From: Desmodus rotundus
Lineage: Eukaryota > Chordata > Mammalia > Chiroptera > Phyllostomidae
Length of the DNA: 64,000 bases
Direction: 5' to 3'
Assembly: GCF_022682495.2 (NCBI RefSeq)
Contig: NC_071391.1
Location: 43,429,998 to 43,493,997, forward strand
The notes beneath the pieces are model-generated. The model was not told the origin of the DNA. It made no database searches and saw only the letters and a list, made by a program, of their open reading frames with translations. The translations under genes were made by a program, and so were the position numbers. Below are positions 1-11,179 of this stretch, in pieces (position 1 is the stretch's first letter; every line of letters begins with the position of its first letter).

Positions 1-215
1 TGGCAGAATTATGTGTCCAGACTCTGGCAATTAAACTCGGCCATGCGACTTGCTATGGCAAATGAAATATTTGTAAAAGTAATCTGACCAGTGTCAATTC
101 TGAGAGGAAACATTTAAGAGTGATTGTGTGCTTCCCCATTTTCTTTTTTCCTTATCTTGTGTACCTTGAGGATTTATTTGTCATTTATAATTTTTTTAAA
201 TCCTTGCCCATATTG
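1..215. other. Unclassified flank, probably an old interspersed repeat
   Basis: No gene is seen. The text around 45-145 has the feel of an ancient mammalian repeat, and it seems to resume after the SINE at about 396-480. I could not assign a family. Confidence 0.25.
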
Positions 216-395
216 ATTTGAAAGAGAAAGGAGGGGAGGGAGTAGGAGAGAAACATCTATGGGTTGCTGCCCTTACTGCCAACTGACTAGGTGTTGAACC
301 CACAACCTAGTTATGTGCCCTGACTGGGAATTGAACTCATAACATTTTGGTGCACAGGACAATGCTCCAACACACTGAGTCACCAAGCCAGGGCT
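216..395 (-). mobile_element. VES-type SINE (bat tRNA-derived)
   Basis: Read on the minus strand, the tRNA-like head starts at 395 with AGCCCTGGCTTGGTG and continues with a degraded box A/B promoter region. An internal GAAACATC/TTTCTCTCC stretch and a pyrimidine-rich end near 220 follow. This order (head, CCAGTCAGGG-like block, body with the GTTTCTCTC motif) is that of VES SINEs, which are abundant in microbats. It is diverged and I see no convincing target duplication. Confidence 0.75.
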
Positions 396-429
396 ACCCT
401 GAGCCTTTTATTACGATGCCATATCACAT

Positions 430-997
430 TCTGGTGGCTTCATCAGAATAGATCCCAGAGTGCCTACAGTAAAGTCCTTCTTACCACCAAACCCTGTATT
501 AGTTACATAGTATAAACAAGAATTAAAACTTCAATTTTTTTAATACACTAAAATTGGGGATAGAGGTGGGTGTTACCTCAGCATAATCTAGACTATCTTG
601 AATGAAATCTTACTCACAGACCATATACCATATATATCTCCAAGAATAGCCAAGTTTTTCCTGAAGAGCAAAGTTTGAATACTTACACTGCCAGAAAACA
701 AGACCTATTCTAAAGCTAGAGCAAAGACCTATGTAAAGCTATAGCAACTGGGACAGTATGGTTTTGGTTCAGATATAGAAAAAAATCACTCCGGTGAAAC
801 TGGATAGAGAACCAAGAAACACAGCCACAAATGTACATTTACCTGAATTATGGCAGAGGAAACATTGCAATACAGTGATAAAAGATGATAGTTCAATAAA
901 AATAGTTGGATCAATTGGAAAGCTGTATGAAAAAGTAATGAGTCTTGTTGTTTATCTTACATCATACAGAAAATCCTTCCCAAATAAATTGTAAATG
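430..997. other. No recognisable feature
   Basis: AT-rich unique-looking sequence. The longest open frame (794-994, plus, 66 codons) has no family resemblance and no coding signal that I can see. Confidence 0.4.
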
Positions 998-1440
998 TAA
1001 AGTGAAATAACCCAGTGAGAAAGACAAGTACCCTATGATTTCACTTGTATGTGGAATCTAATGAAAAAAGATAAACTAACAAAATAGAAACAGACTCATA
1101 GATACAGAGAACAGACTGAGAGCTATTAGAGGGGAGAGAAGTTGGAGGACTAAGTTAAAAACGGAAAAAACTAAGCAAAACAAATGAACAAAAGACCTCA
1201 TAGACAAAGACGACACTATGGTGATTACCAGAGGGAAAGAGGGGGGAAGTAGAAAAGGGTAAAAGGGGAATAAATGGGGATGGAAAAAGACTTGACTTGG
1301 GGTGGGGTACACACTATACAATATCCACTTGATGTATTACAGAATTCTACACCTGAAGCTTATGTAATTTTATTAACCAATGTCACCACAATAAATACAA
1401 TAAAAATAAAAAAATATTTTTTAAAAATAAAAGAAAATAA
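998..1440 (+). mobile_element. Older L1 3' end
   Basis: The sequence matches the L1 3' region in sense orientation: an AAGTGAAATAA motif, a TATGTGGAATCTAATGAA block, a G-rich stretch near 1230-1300, then ATTTTATTAACCAATGTCA and an A-rich tail. It is diverged from the young bat L1s elsewhere in the window. Confidence 0.75.
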
Positions 1441-1587
1441 TTTAAAGGGAAATCATTAAAATTTCGGGAAAAGAAGAAAATATCTTTATAACCTTTTAAT
1501 AAAAAATATTAAAATAAGGCACAAGCACATATACATGCTAACACTATTGAAAACATATTGATTAGTAAGTGTATATTAAAATTAGGA

Positions 1588-1890
1588 ACATTTTTTATTT
1601 TTATTGAATTTATTGGGGTGACATTTGTTCATACAATGTTATAGGTTTCAAGTATACAATTCTATAACACATCATCTGTATATTGTATTGTGTGTCCACC
1701 ATAATCAAATATACCATTAACAGAGAGAATAGCCAAGTCAAATGACTTCTATTACAGAATATTTAAAAGACTCCTATAATTTGATAAGAAAAAAGAACAT
1801 CACCACATGGAAAAATTAGCAAAGGACTTGTGTGGAGATTTCATAAAGGAGGATATCCAAATTTCTAATGAACATGAAAAGATGCTCTAC
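1588..1890. mobile_element. Two short older L1 pieces
   Basis: 1588-1706 is the antisense L1 3' terminus (TTTTATTGAATTTATTGGGGTGACA and the following lines). 1735-1890 reads in sense like the ORF2 C-terminal region just before the 3' UTR (GGATATCCAAATTTCTAATGA). They are short and decayed. Confidence 0.6.
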
Positions 1891-2898
1891 TTTCTTTTAA
1901 AAAATATTATTGTTCAATTATAGTTGTCCCCATTTTCTCCCTATTACTCTCCCCTGCCCTACCCATCCCACCTCCCACATTCAGTATCTCCCCCACCCCG
2001 ACTGTTGTCTTTGTCCATGGGTCCTTTATACATGTTCCTTGACTTGACCCTAACCCTTCTTTCCCCTGTTATCCCCCTCCCTTCTGGTTACTGTCAGTTT
2101 GTTCTTTATTTCAATGTCTCTGGTTCTATTTTGCTTGCTTGTTTGTTTTGTTGAGTAGGTTCCATTTATAGGTGACATCATATGGTATTTGTCTTTCACC
2201 ACCTGGTTTATTTCACTTAGCATAATGCTCTCCAGTTCCATCCATGCTGTCACAAAGGGTAGGAGCTCCTTCTTTCTTTCTGCTGCATAGAATTCCATTG
2301 TGCAAAAGTATCATAGATTTTTGATCCACTCATTTATTGATGGACACTTAGGTTGCTTCCAGCACTTGGCTATTGTAAATTGTGCTGCTATGAACATTGG
2401 GGTGCATGGGTTCTTTTGAATTGGTGTTTCAGAATTCTTAGGGTATAATGCCAGAAGTGGAATTGCTGGGTCAAAAGGTGGTTCCATGTTTAGTTTTCTG
2501 AGGAAATTCCATACTGTTTTCCACAGTGGCTGCACCAGTCTGCATTCCCACCAACAGTGTACTAGGGTTCCCTTTTCTCCACAACCTCACCAGCAATTGT
2601 TGTTTGTTGATTTGGTTATCATGGCCATTCTGACTGGTGTGAAGTGGTGTATCATTGTGCATCTCTCTGATTTGCATCTCTCTGATAACTAATGATGTTG
2701 ATTATTTTTTCATATATTTATTGGCCATCTTTGGAAATGAGTCTGTTCAGGTTTTTTGCACATTTTTTAAATTACAGTGTTTTTCTTCCTGGTGTTGAGT
2801 CGTATAAGTTCTTTATATATTTTGGAACCTAACCCCATATCAGATGTAACTTTGGCAAATATTTTCACCCATACAGTGAGTTCCCTTTTCATTAATCA
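1891..2898 (-). mobile_element. 5'-truncated bat L1, antisense
   Basis: The 3' end lies at the left (ATTATTGTTCAATTATAGTTGTCCCC), followed rightwards by the C/T-rich 3' UTR and then the antisense end of ORF2. Minus-strand frames at 2050-2298, 2311-2535 and 2471-2677 show ORF2 C-terminal text such as PFDPAIPLL and [14 protein letters not shown]. It is broken by stops and stops matching near 2898. It is one of the less diverged copies here. Confidence 0.85.
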
Positions 2899-3170
2899 TG
2901 CTTCCTTAATCTAGTTACCCATCCTCCTTTCCCTCTGACAGCCATCAGGCTCTTTCATGTATCTATGCCTCTGACTCTATTTTGTTTGTCAGTTTATTTT
3001 TTTCATTAGATTTCACATGTAAGTGATATCATATAGCACTTGTCTTTCTCTGACTGGCTTATTTAAATTAGTATAATAATCTGTAGTTCTATCCATGCTT
3101 TGAAATCTGTATCTACTCTTTAAATATCTGGCTTATCTTGCTATCAGTGTCCATTAATTGTCTTTTTTTG
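2899..3170 (-). mobile_element. Older L1 3' UTR/ORF2 fragment
   Basis: Antisense L1 text continues (TTTGTTTGTCAGTTTATTTTT, then CACATGTAAGTGATATCATATAG), with more divergence than the neighbour at 1891. It may be the host of that insertion. Confidence 0.55.
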
Positions 3171-3611
3171 TGGGGGGCATGGGTGATGCTTTTCTATGTT
3201 TGTGTGTCTAATGATTTTAGATGGTATACTGTATTCGGGAAATTGTGAATGATTTCCAGAATACAGTATTCTGGTGCAGAATCTCTAGGTTCTGTCATAG
3301 TTTTCTGAATTCAATTAATTTAATTTTTTTCAAGGAGGTAACTTGGCTGACCTCAAGTTCCGTCTGTCTTTCCTGCCATAGGTAGCAGCTAAAATACCTC
3401 TTCAGTTTTTGTAGCTTTACTTAGGTTGTTTGGAGTCTGCCCCAAACATGTGTACTTCAAAGGTGTGGGCAGGATTTATATGTAAAATTCAGCGCTCTCT
3501 CTCTCTCAGGCTTTCTTATGTGTATTTCTTTTGACTTTCCAGCATATGTTATAGACTTGTAGTCTATTTTTTTAAAATTAGTTTTCTAGCAAATAAGATT
3601 GAGTATCTGTA

Positions 3612-3737
3612 TTTTATTTATTTATTTATTTATTTATTTTTATTGTTGTTCAAGTATGGAACTGGAGAGCATTATGCTAAGTGAAATAAGCCAGGCAGTA
3701 AAAAACAAACACCATATAATCTCACCTTGGATTCCAA
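3612..3737 (-). mobile_element. Short L1 with 5' inversion (twin-priming product)
   Basis: A (TTTA)n tail and the antisense L1 3' terminus TTATTGTTGTTCAAGTA (3612-3655) are joined directly to sense L1 sequence GGAACTGGAGAGCATTATGC (from 3657), which ends near 3727. The switch of strand inside one short insert is the mark of twin priming. No target duplication is evident. Confidence 0.65.
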
Positions 3738-3779
3738 TCTCTCCACTTGCAACCTAATCAACAAAACAAACAAACAAAA

Positions 3780-4105
3780 TATGTAACCATAGGGATTCTC
3801 AAAAGTGGAAGAGGAAGGCAGAAGATGATAGTCAGAGGGAAATGTGAGTACAGCAGATGGACAGAAGTAATATTGTTGGCTTTGAAGATGGAGAAAGGAG
3901 GCTGCTAGGTGCTAGAAAACACAAAAGAGAGGTTCTCTTCCAGAGCTCCTGAACGGAAAGTAGCCTTCTTGACACTTTGATTTTTGGCCCAGTGAGAACT
4001 GGGCTGGACTTCTGAACTACTCAAACTCTAAGATAATAAATTTGTGGTATTTTAAGTTATGGAGTCTAGGGTAATTTATTATAACATAGAAAACAGATAT
4101 TCTGC
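3780..4105 (+). mobile_element. MLT1-like ERVL-MaLR LTR remnant
   Basis: The order of landmarks fits the 3' two thirds of an MLT1 LTR: AGTGGAAGAGGAAGGCAGAAG, GCTTTGAAGATGGAGAAAGG, CACTTTGATTTTTGGCCCAGTGAGA, GGACTTCTGA, then AATAAATTTGTGGTATTTTAAG as the polyadenylation region. It is old, with no coding sequence. Confidence 0.7.
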
Positions 4106-4124
4106 ATTCAATAAAGAAGGGTAT

Positions 4125-4440
4125 TTGTATTTTTTATTGAGTTAGAATCAATGTATGACATTATATTTGTTTCAGGTGTGCAACATAATATTTGTATATA
4201 TTGATGACATTTGTAAATATTGTAAAACCATCTCCACAAAAAGTCTAATTAACATCCCTCATCCACATAATTACAGTTTTTCTTATGATGAGAACTTTTT
4301 AAGAATCACTTTTTTAGCAACTTTCAAATATACACTAAATGTTATTAACTATATTTACTATGCTGTACATTACATACTCATGAGTTCTTTATTTTATACC
4401 TGGAAGTTTGTACCTTTTGACCACCTCCACCCATTGTTCC
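4125..4440 (-). mobile_element. Old L1 3' UTR (L1MA/MB-like)
   Basis: Antisense text TTTTTATTGAGTTAGAATCAATGTATGACATTATATTTG, then GTTTCAGGTGTGCAACATAA and TATGCTGTACATTACATAC, fits the 3' UTR of medium-age L1. It breaks at about 4440 where the foldback L1 begins. Confidence 0.65.
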
Positions 4441-4725
4441 TGTTAAAGGTGAGATCATATGGTATTTGCCTTTCACTGCCTGGCTTATTTCGCTTAGCAT
4501 AATGCTTTCCAGTTCCATCCATGCTGTCACAAAGGGTAGGAGCTCTACTTTCTTTCTGCTGCATAGAATTCCATTGTGTAAATGTATCATAGCAGCACAA
4601 TTTACAATAGCCAAGTGCTGGAAGAAACCTAGGTGCCCATCAGTATATGAATGGATCAAAAAACTACGGTACATTTACACAATGGAATTCTATGCAGCAG
4701 AAAGAAAGAAGGAGCTCCTACCATT
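4441..4725. repeat. L1 foldback: inverted repeat from two opposed L1 pieces
   Basis: 4441-4592 is antisense L1 3' UTR/ORF2 end. 4593-4722 is sense L1 covering overlapping ORF2-end sequence. Arms at about 4536-4592 and 4664-4722 are reverse complements with only a few mismatches, around a spacer of about 70 bp. Both carry TTCTATGCAGCAGAAAG or its complement. Neither outer end has a poly(A) tail, unlike a standard twin-primed insert. Confidence 0.75.
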
Positions 4726-4729
4726 TTTA

Positions 4730-5000
4730 ACTTTTTGAAGAACATTAATGCTGTTTTCCATGGTGGCTGCACCAGTTTGCATTCTTACCAATAGTGCAGA
4801 AGTGTTCCCTTTTTTCCCATCCTATCTACATTTCTTTCTTTCTCTTTCTTTTTATTCATAATAGCCATTCTAATTGGTGTGAAGTAATATCTTACTGTGG
4901 TTTTCATTAGCATTTCCCTGATGATTAGTGATGCTGAGCACCTTTTCATGTACCTGTTGGCCATCTGTATGTCTTCTTTGGAAGATAATATTTTAAGTAA
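4730..5000 (-). mobile_element. Older L1 ORF2 C-terminal region
   Basis: The minus-strand frame 4785-5015 has L1 ORF2-end text (MANRYMKRCSASLIIREMLMKTTVRYYFTPIRMAIMN across the region). The (CTTT)-rich run near 4830-4855 interrupts it. It is decayed. Confidence 0.7.
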
Positions 5001-5329
5001 AAAGTCAATTATCAAGCATTTGCTATTTTAACAACATATCATTTGGTAAACATTAACTAAATACATAACATTGGTCAAAAACTGCAAAACAGGGATAAAA
5101 TACCAAGGCTCATCTAATAAGCCACAAAGAGGAAGGGCAAGTTGAAAAGGGCTCAACATTACAAGGTGCATAATAAATAATGAGTTTGTGAATCTGAGAA
5201 TATTTACTATCTATAGCATTAAATTTGACCTTTGAAAATGTAATTAACATGTATAGGATTTCACCCACTTAGGGGTGTTCATTCTTGAGCAACCTAATTT
5301 CCCTGCCATATTGATGCTTCTAGGAAGTT

Positions 5330-5360
<31 letters not shown>

Positions 5361-6087
5361 CCCCTTTCTCTTTATGTCTTCCTCTCAATAGACATAGAGA
5401 TAAATTGATTAATATCTAATAGATTTATATTTACTTGTGTTTTGCAGTATTGCATAGATACACATCTACAGACAGACCAGTTCACTTTGAACAGTGAATT
5501 ACTTATGAGGAGATTTGCATTTACATGAAGTCCCTGGGAAAACTTCATGCAAAATTTCCCCAAATTCTTTTTATAAAACCATTAAAATGTCATGTACATT
5601 TTTATATTTTTATTTACATGACAGACTCTGGTATATAATAAAGTATCAATAACATTGTGGATAAAAGTAACTAAGCAAGTAAGAAAGGAATGAATGAATC
5701 TGTTGGAAGTATTAAAAACCTATAGTCCTTGATGTAGGGATGTGTATAAATTTGGTAATGTGGCCAGTAGAATTGACTTTCTGCAAATAAAAGGAAGGAT
5801 TTTATTTCACACAATCCTATCTGTAAAACCTGCTCTATAGGGGGTTTATAAGAAAGTAATCATGATAAAATCTTATAACTAAGTTGTTCAAAACTTGTAG
5901 GTATTCTGTAAGTTTTCACAGTGATTGCTTTTATATTAATCACATTATATGTTCTAGATAGGCTATCTAGTGAAATTATAAACAAAATAATACTAAGGTC
6001 AGAGTCTTTTTTTGTGGCAAGGTTCTGTAATTGAGAAGGACATTGTCTTTTCCCTACTTTAAAATGAATATTTCTGAGAAAGTTTGT
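5001..6087. other. Intergenic, 3' flank of the OR52E-like gene
   Basis: Unique-looking AT-rich sequence, except for a (CT)n run at 5331-5366. No gene or repeat family is recognised. The 3' UTR of the receptor at 6088 would run leftwards into this stretch; I could not place a polyadenylation site with confidence. Confidence 0.4.
5331..5366. repeat. (CT)n simple repeat
   Basis: A nearly pure CT run with two interruptions. Confidence 0.85.
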
Positions 6088-7026
6088 CTATCTTTTTTTA
6101 AAAAAAATCCTCAAACCCTGCTCTCTGATCTGCTTAGTCCTCACTCCATAGATGACAGGATTAAGGGCTGGTGGAACAACAACATATAAATTGGCCAGGA
6201 GAATGTGAATGTATATGGGGACATTGCTGCCAAACCAGTGGGTCAGGAACAAGAAAACAGCTGGAGTGAAGAAGGCCAGAATAACACAGATATGGGAGCC
6301 ACATGTATTAAGCGCCTTGAGTCTGGCATCCTGAGACAGAAGGCAGAAGACAGCTCGGAGTATTCTCCCACAGGAGATGACAATCAGAACCACATCAATA
6401 AACACCACTGATATGAGAATTAATCCAAATATCATGTTTACCTTTATATTGTCACAAGACAGCTGAGCAATTCCCATGTGCTCACAATATGTGTGAGGGA
6501 TTATATGATGTCCACAGAAGGGAAGCCTCAGGATGAGAAACCCCAGGGGGACAACCAAAATGAAATTGACACCAAACACCACCACAAAGATGAGGACAAT
6601 AGTTCTGTTACTGAGAATCAGACGGTACCACAGCGGGTTGCTGATGGCAACATAGCGATCAGAGGCCATGGCAACCAACATGACAGTGTCCATAGCAGTG
6701 AATATATGAATGAAGAACATCTGGGTGACACAACCCCCAAAGTTAATCTCTTTTAAACTAAACCAGAATATGCCCAACGTCTTGGGGATAGTGGATGTGG
6801 ACAGGCCCAGATCAATGGAGGCTAACATAGCCAGGAAATAAAACATGGGCTGATGAAGACCGTGTTCATTCTTGATCACAAACAGGATAGTGATGTTCCC
6901 CAAAAGGTCGATGAGGTACACAGAACAAAAGGGAAACCCGATCCAAACGTGCATTTCTTCCAGGCCTGGAACTCCCAGCAGAAGGAAAGAGGAGGGGTGT
7001 AACTTAGTGTCATTTGATGGGTACAT
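6088..7026 (-). CDS. Olfactory receptor, class I, OR52E-like
   Basis: An intact 312-residue seven-transmembrane odorant receptor encoded in one exon, with no stops or gaps. It would sit in the ciliary membrane of olfactory neurons and couple to G-olf. Seen directly: N-glycosylation site NDT at residue 5, GN at 43-44 in TM1, [12 protein letters not shown] at 57-68 (class I form of LHxPM), Cys99, DRY at 123-125, Cys171/181/191 in the second outer loop, KALNTCGSH at 237-245 before TM6, and [18 protein letters not shown] at 285-302 in TM7/tail. Oddities: SDRYVAIS replaces the usual YDRYVAIC, and NPLWY replaces NPLRY. The text resembles the human OR52E4/E5/E6/E8 group; which one is orthologous is not decidable by eye. 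The start chosen is the only Met ahead of the N-glycosylation site and gives the usual class I length. A pyrimidine-rich run ending in AG just upstream could be a 5' UTR splice acceptor. Confidence 0.95.
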   Translation of the reverse strand: MYPSNDTKLHPSSFLLLGVPGLEEMHVWIGFPFCSVYLIDLLGNITILFVIKNEHGLHQPMFYFLAMLASIDLGLSTSTIPKTLGIFWFSLKEINFGGCVTQMFFIHIFTAMDTVMLVAMASDRYVAISNPLWYRLILSNRTIVLIFVVVFGVNFILVVPLGFLILRLPFCGHHIIPHTYCEHMGIAQLSCDNIKVNMIFGLILISVVFIDVVLIVISCGRILRAVFCLLSQDARLKALNTCGSHICVILAFFTPAVFLFLTHWFGSNVPIYIHILLANLYVVVPPALNPVIYGVRTKQIREQGLRIFFKKR

Positions 7027-10000
7027 TCCCTCTCTGTTCTTTTGGAATCAGATAGAAAAACAAAGAAATTGTCAAACGGTTTAAAAAGCCAAACTAAATT
7101 AAATAAAAGAATACAATAAATCTGGAGCAGTAATTAGCAGAACATTATGAAGATTATATGTCATCCTTCAAAGTGTGGGTTCATTTAGACATTCAAAAAT
7201 ATTAACAATTATGCTAAGTATAACAAAGAAATCAGACAAAATCTCTGACTTTGTAATATTACATGTTGTTTAAAATCTGTATACAGTATATATGTGTATA
7301 GATACATAGTATAGATATAGCGATAGGAGATATAAGTGCTAACAAAGTGACATTTAAGCAGCTACATAAACTCAATATGGGGATGCTTTAATGTAAGTTA
7401 ATAATGAACATTAAGTATCTTTAAGACATGGGTTGGATTCAATTTGAATTCTAGAAGAAATATTTCTTTAGCCTTCTGGAGTGTGAACAAAAGTGGTGAA
7501 AGTCACTCTTCTTAAATAAGCTGTTTAGGAAAGTTAGTAACTCTCTTTCTGGGGGAAGAGAAAGCAGGTTTGTGAGGAGGAGTAAAGAAGAAAATCAAAC
7601 TGTTCCTCATTTTATCTTCTTCTTCCATGATACATGGCTAGTATGGTAAATTGGAATTAGGGTACTTCTCCTTGAGAGAGGTTCCCTTAGCTAAGTGAGA
7701 CTCAGGTAAGATGGACAGACCAAGGACAAACTTATTTCCAAGGGCTATCTCAAATTTTCTATTGAAATTTCTAATAGCAACTACTCTAAAAATTCTGGGT
7801 AGAAAGAAAATGTACTTTTTAAAAAAACCTCTGTTTCATCTATACTTTAAAAAAAATGAAATTATGGAGAGATTAGGAGAATTTTACCCTACCAGGAATA
7901 TTCATACAACACCTACTTTATACTCCGGTGTTTCTCACATCTTCAATTTCAGGGGTTTCTTGTTTGTCATTTATTTCTCAAACCTCACATCTGGTGTCTC
8001 GCTTCCACAGCTCAGCCTTGAGTAGCATCACCTGTGTTAGCCATGACCATGATTCATGTAGGTTTAGGCTACAGAAGTATCTCTCCTGACTTCAGTTTAT
8101 TTGTCATGCCTACAAAGGAACTTTTATATTTGTGCTGCAATGGGCTTTCACCACCCTCCCTGCCCATCTCCCACGGGACTATTAAACCCTAAGGTTTGGA
8201 GGTTTCCTTTTCCTGAAAGAAAATAGTTAATTTTCCTGTGACTGTATTACTGAACCATAAAATCTATGGCTACCACCTTCCATTATTAGTCTCCACTCCC
8301 CACAGGCTCCATCCCTGAGATTCGCCTTTGGCTCAGCAGCATTAAACTGTTAAAATTTGTTGACTTTGATTTATAGTAAGAGAAGCAACCTAATATAATT
8401 GGAAATGTATCATATATACTGAAGAAATAATGAGCGTAAAAATAATGTTAACACTATGGCATGTAAAAGTGGTCTGGAACAGCAGTGTGTCGGTAGACTC
8501 TAAGGCCTTCTGAGATATTCCTACTCTGGATTAAGGGGAAATGGCCAGACAGTTCACATGCCAAATATTCTAGAATTGTATTGATTACTGGAATTTCATG
8601 GAATTGGAGCAGTAGCAGATTTTTAGTTCATTACATATTATATTTTGGACTCGTACAAAGAGATCCAGCATTTCTTTCCCCGGGATCCAACACCATGTCA
8701 GAATTCTGAGCTTATACATTCCTCCTCCTGCAGTCCAAGCTCAATGTCCTTTTCTTCTGACCAACATATGTTAGGTTGCAAGGGTTGAGGCTACACCACT
8801 GGTGAGCAGGTTGACCCAAATAGGACAATAGAATAATTGGTGTAAAGAGGCTAAAAATCCTCCGATACATAAATGGATACAGGTTAATAAAGGCAACATA
8901 AAAATCTGAGAAGTCAATGAGAAATAGGAGAATAAGAAAAGGGAAGGAATAGCAGAAAACTAAATAATTCACTACCATATATGACATGATCAACTGTTAA
9001 CATGATCACTTTCTCAACATTCTTCCAGTATTTAATTTATAAACCATCTGTATCCAGTTTTCATGGCATTCTATAGGAAACCAACTGCCTCCCTGAGTGA
9101 CCAACCTGCAGGAATGCTGAAAGATTAACCCTTACTTACAGTCTAGACACTTATTTCCAAGGAATAATCTCTATTTGTGACAATCTCATCAGAAACCCAG
9201 GCCATTTAAATATAGAAGGCTGATATTGGACACTTTTGAAGGTGACACTGGTCATTGGTGAAGAATTTACTTGTAAACACTGCCAAGGTGAATTTTATAA
9301 GGAACGACTTTATTCAGAGTATTTGTATCACTACGGAAGTAGTTCATTTAATTCTTCAGGGGTAGCAGTCACTGCGGACACACAATTCATCTTTGTGACA
9401 GCCACTCCCAGACCTGTGGAAGACAGAAGGCATGAAATGACAATTACAGAAGGTTTGGGTATCCTAATGGTAATTATTTATTTTTCCAATGCTTGCATTG
9501 GCATGCAGTGGAGTCTATGTTGGAAGTCAGTATCTCTGATTTGTCATGCAAGTCATAACTCTAGGGTCCCAGGGGCACCTTTGGCCTGTGATTCACTCAG
9601 GGCCACATCGGTAGAATAACTGCTTAACAATTCTAATCTCATAAGGATAGAGTACAATATTGTAATATTCATTGTCTTCATCTTCCAGATGGTTCACAGT
9701 CTCCTTTAATATCCTCTTTTTGCTATGAACTGGTTGGTGCATGAGCAACAAAACCTTTAACAGTCATGGGAGAGCCCCTGCACCCAGTGTTTTTGTCTTA
9801 AAACAGGGGTGAGAATACAGTACATTTCATCATATTTGTCTCCTTAATCAGGGAAGCTCAGCTGTTAGTTCAATGAACTCACTTGATTCCCCTTTGAATC
9901 ATCAGCTTTGTGATGGGGAAAGAAGATGGGAGATCACAGTCAAGTGGTCACATGTATCAGACGCTGTGAGTCTCTCAGTCCATGTTTTCATTTAATGAGG

Positions 10001-10090
10001 GTGGACATCATTCCAGCCACAGTGTGCTACGAGTGTACCTCTCAGACTCATGATAAGAGTCAAGGAATTCACTTGTATGTTTCACTTTGC
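7027..10090. other. Intergenic, upstream of the OR52E-like gene
   Basis: About 3 kb with no gene that I can support. The longest plus frames (7711-8025, 9236-9619) have no family resemblance. Non-coding first exons and the promoter of the receptor probably lie here but cannot be placed from sequence alone. A CCCAGGGG core at 9568-9575 fits an EBF half-pair but is expected by chance at this length. Confidence 0.4.
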
Positions 10091-10103
10091 TACAACACAG
10101 AAC

Positions 10104-10400
10104 AGTGCTTTTCAACTGGTATGCCACAAGAATTTTTAAAACATGAATACCTGACTATTTAGTCAGGGTCACTGACCTATTGTCCTTAGATTGTCAAATT
10201 TACAAATGACAACAGCCAACGCAACAATAGCCATCTGGTGTAAATAAATCCAAATTACACCTTTTTTCATTTTGTTTTGGTTTTTTGTCAGATGCTTAGC
10301 TCATTGAACAAATTGTGGCAGACAGCATACTGACCAGGACTTTAGCAAGAAAATGTAACAAAGAAAGACATAATAGCAGCAGTGCAGACTTTTTTTTTGT
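10104..10400. mobile_element. Probable non-autonomous DNA transposon remnant
   Basis: It begins CAGTGCTTTTCAACTGGTAT, which looks like a terminal inverted repeat end. It continues with phrases I associate with a bat DNA-transposon family (TAGTCAGGGTCACTGACC, GACAACAGCCAACGCAACAA, GCCATCTGGTGTAAATAAAT). No transposase frame is present and the opposite inverted repeat was not found, so the right end is approximate. The family assignment is from memory. Confidence 0.5.
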
Positions 10401-10835
10401 CAACTATATTCTGGGGTCATTTACAGATATTTTGTGAGGCCAGATGTCAGCCTCTACGAGAAGAGCCCGACTGTTGGGCTTTGGGACTTTATTTTAAATC
10501 ACCCAACCCTTTCCTGGAGTAAGCAGAGACTGGTATCCAAGACAATGAGATGGCCTGGAATATTGGCTTCTAACTGTATTCCACCATCTCATGTTCATTA
10601 TTTGGAGGAATCATGATTAGTGATTAAGGGACTGGGCTCCAAATGTTGCTGCTTCAACAATGTGTCATGTGAGAGTCTTGGCCACTCACCCATTCCAGCC
10701 ACTCAGTTTTCAGAGGATGAGAATAAAGCATTTTTTAAAAATTCTGCCATAAAAACCAAAATAAGTAAACCATTAAAATTGATTCATCCAAATAAAAACA
10801 AATTGTGCTTTAAATATCATTGTTTAGAAAATAAA

Positions 10836-10876
10836 GGAAAGGGAAAGAAAAGGAAAGGAAAGGAAAGAGAAAAGGA
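10836..10876. repeat. Purine-rich (GGAAA)n simple repeat
   Basis: GGAAAGGGAAAGAAAAGGAA and similar units repeat over about 40 bp. Confidence 0.85.
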
Positions 10877-10929
10877 CTCAATTGGGACCATACTTTCACA
10901 AAACTATATTGGACCAAGGACTTAAAGGC

Positions 10930-11175
10930 TCCTTTGGCCTTTTTGTGTCCTTATATGGGCTTCTGTTTCTAATCAAGACTGCATGGGGTGTATCATTGAG
11001 CATGCTAATGTATTATAATAAGCATATAATGAGGCTAGGGGATACACTTAGGTGAAATTAGTAGCCATGATGGATCAAATTTGTTTCTTCTGGTTTTAAG
11101 CAATTAATCCAATGCGTTGCGGGGTGTAGTCTTACTATCTTCTTGACAGTTCCTGATCACAGCTGTTTTGCCCAT
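10930..11175 (-). mobile_element. ERV LTR fragment, same family as the one at 20301
   Basis: Its reverse complement aligns by eye along 20320-20560. Shared blocks are ACAGCTGTGATCA/ACAGCTGCAATCA, ACTGTCAAGAAGA, CTAATTTCACCTAA, CCCCTAGCCTCATTA, TTAGCATGCT, and the CCCATAaAAGGACACAAA region. Only the 5' half of the LTR remains; the downstream R/U5 part is missing. It is decayed and non-coding. Confidence 0.65.
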
Positions 11176-11179
11176 CTCC

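Noticed and set aside
5520..5575. AGTCCCTGGGAAAAC as an EBF site
   Set aside because: The CCC and GGG are separated by one base instead of two, so it does not match the palindrome.
8677..8690. TTCCCCGGGATCC as an EBF site upstream of the OR52E-like gene
   Set aside because: Wrong half-site spacing; more likely chance.
9236..9619. A 127-codon plus frame starting MKVTLVIGEEF
   Set aside because: The start looks protein-like and has a CxxC pair, but the rest shows no family pattern and there is no splice or promoter evidence.
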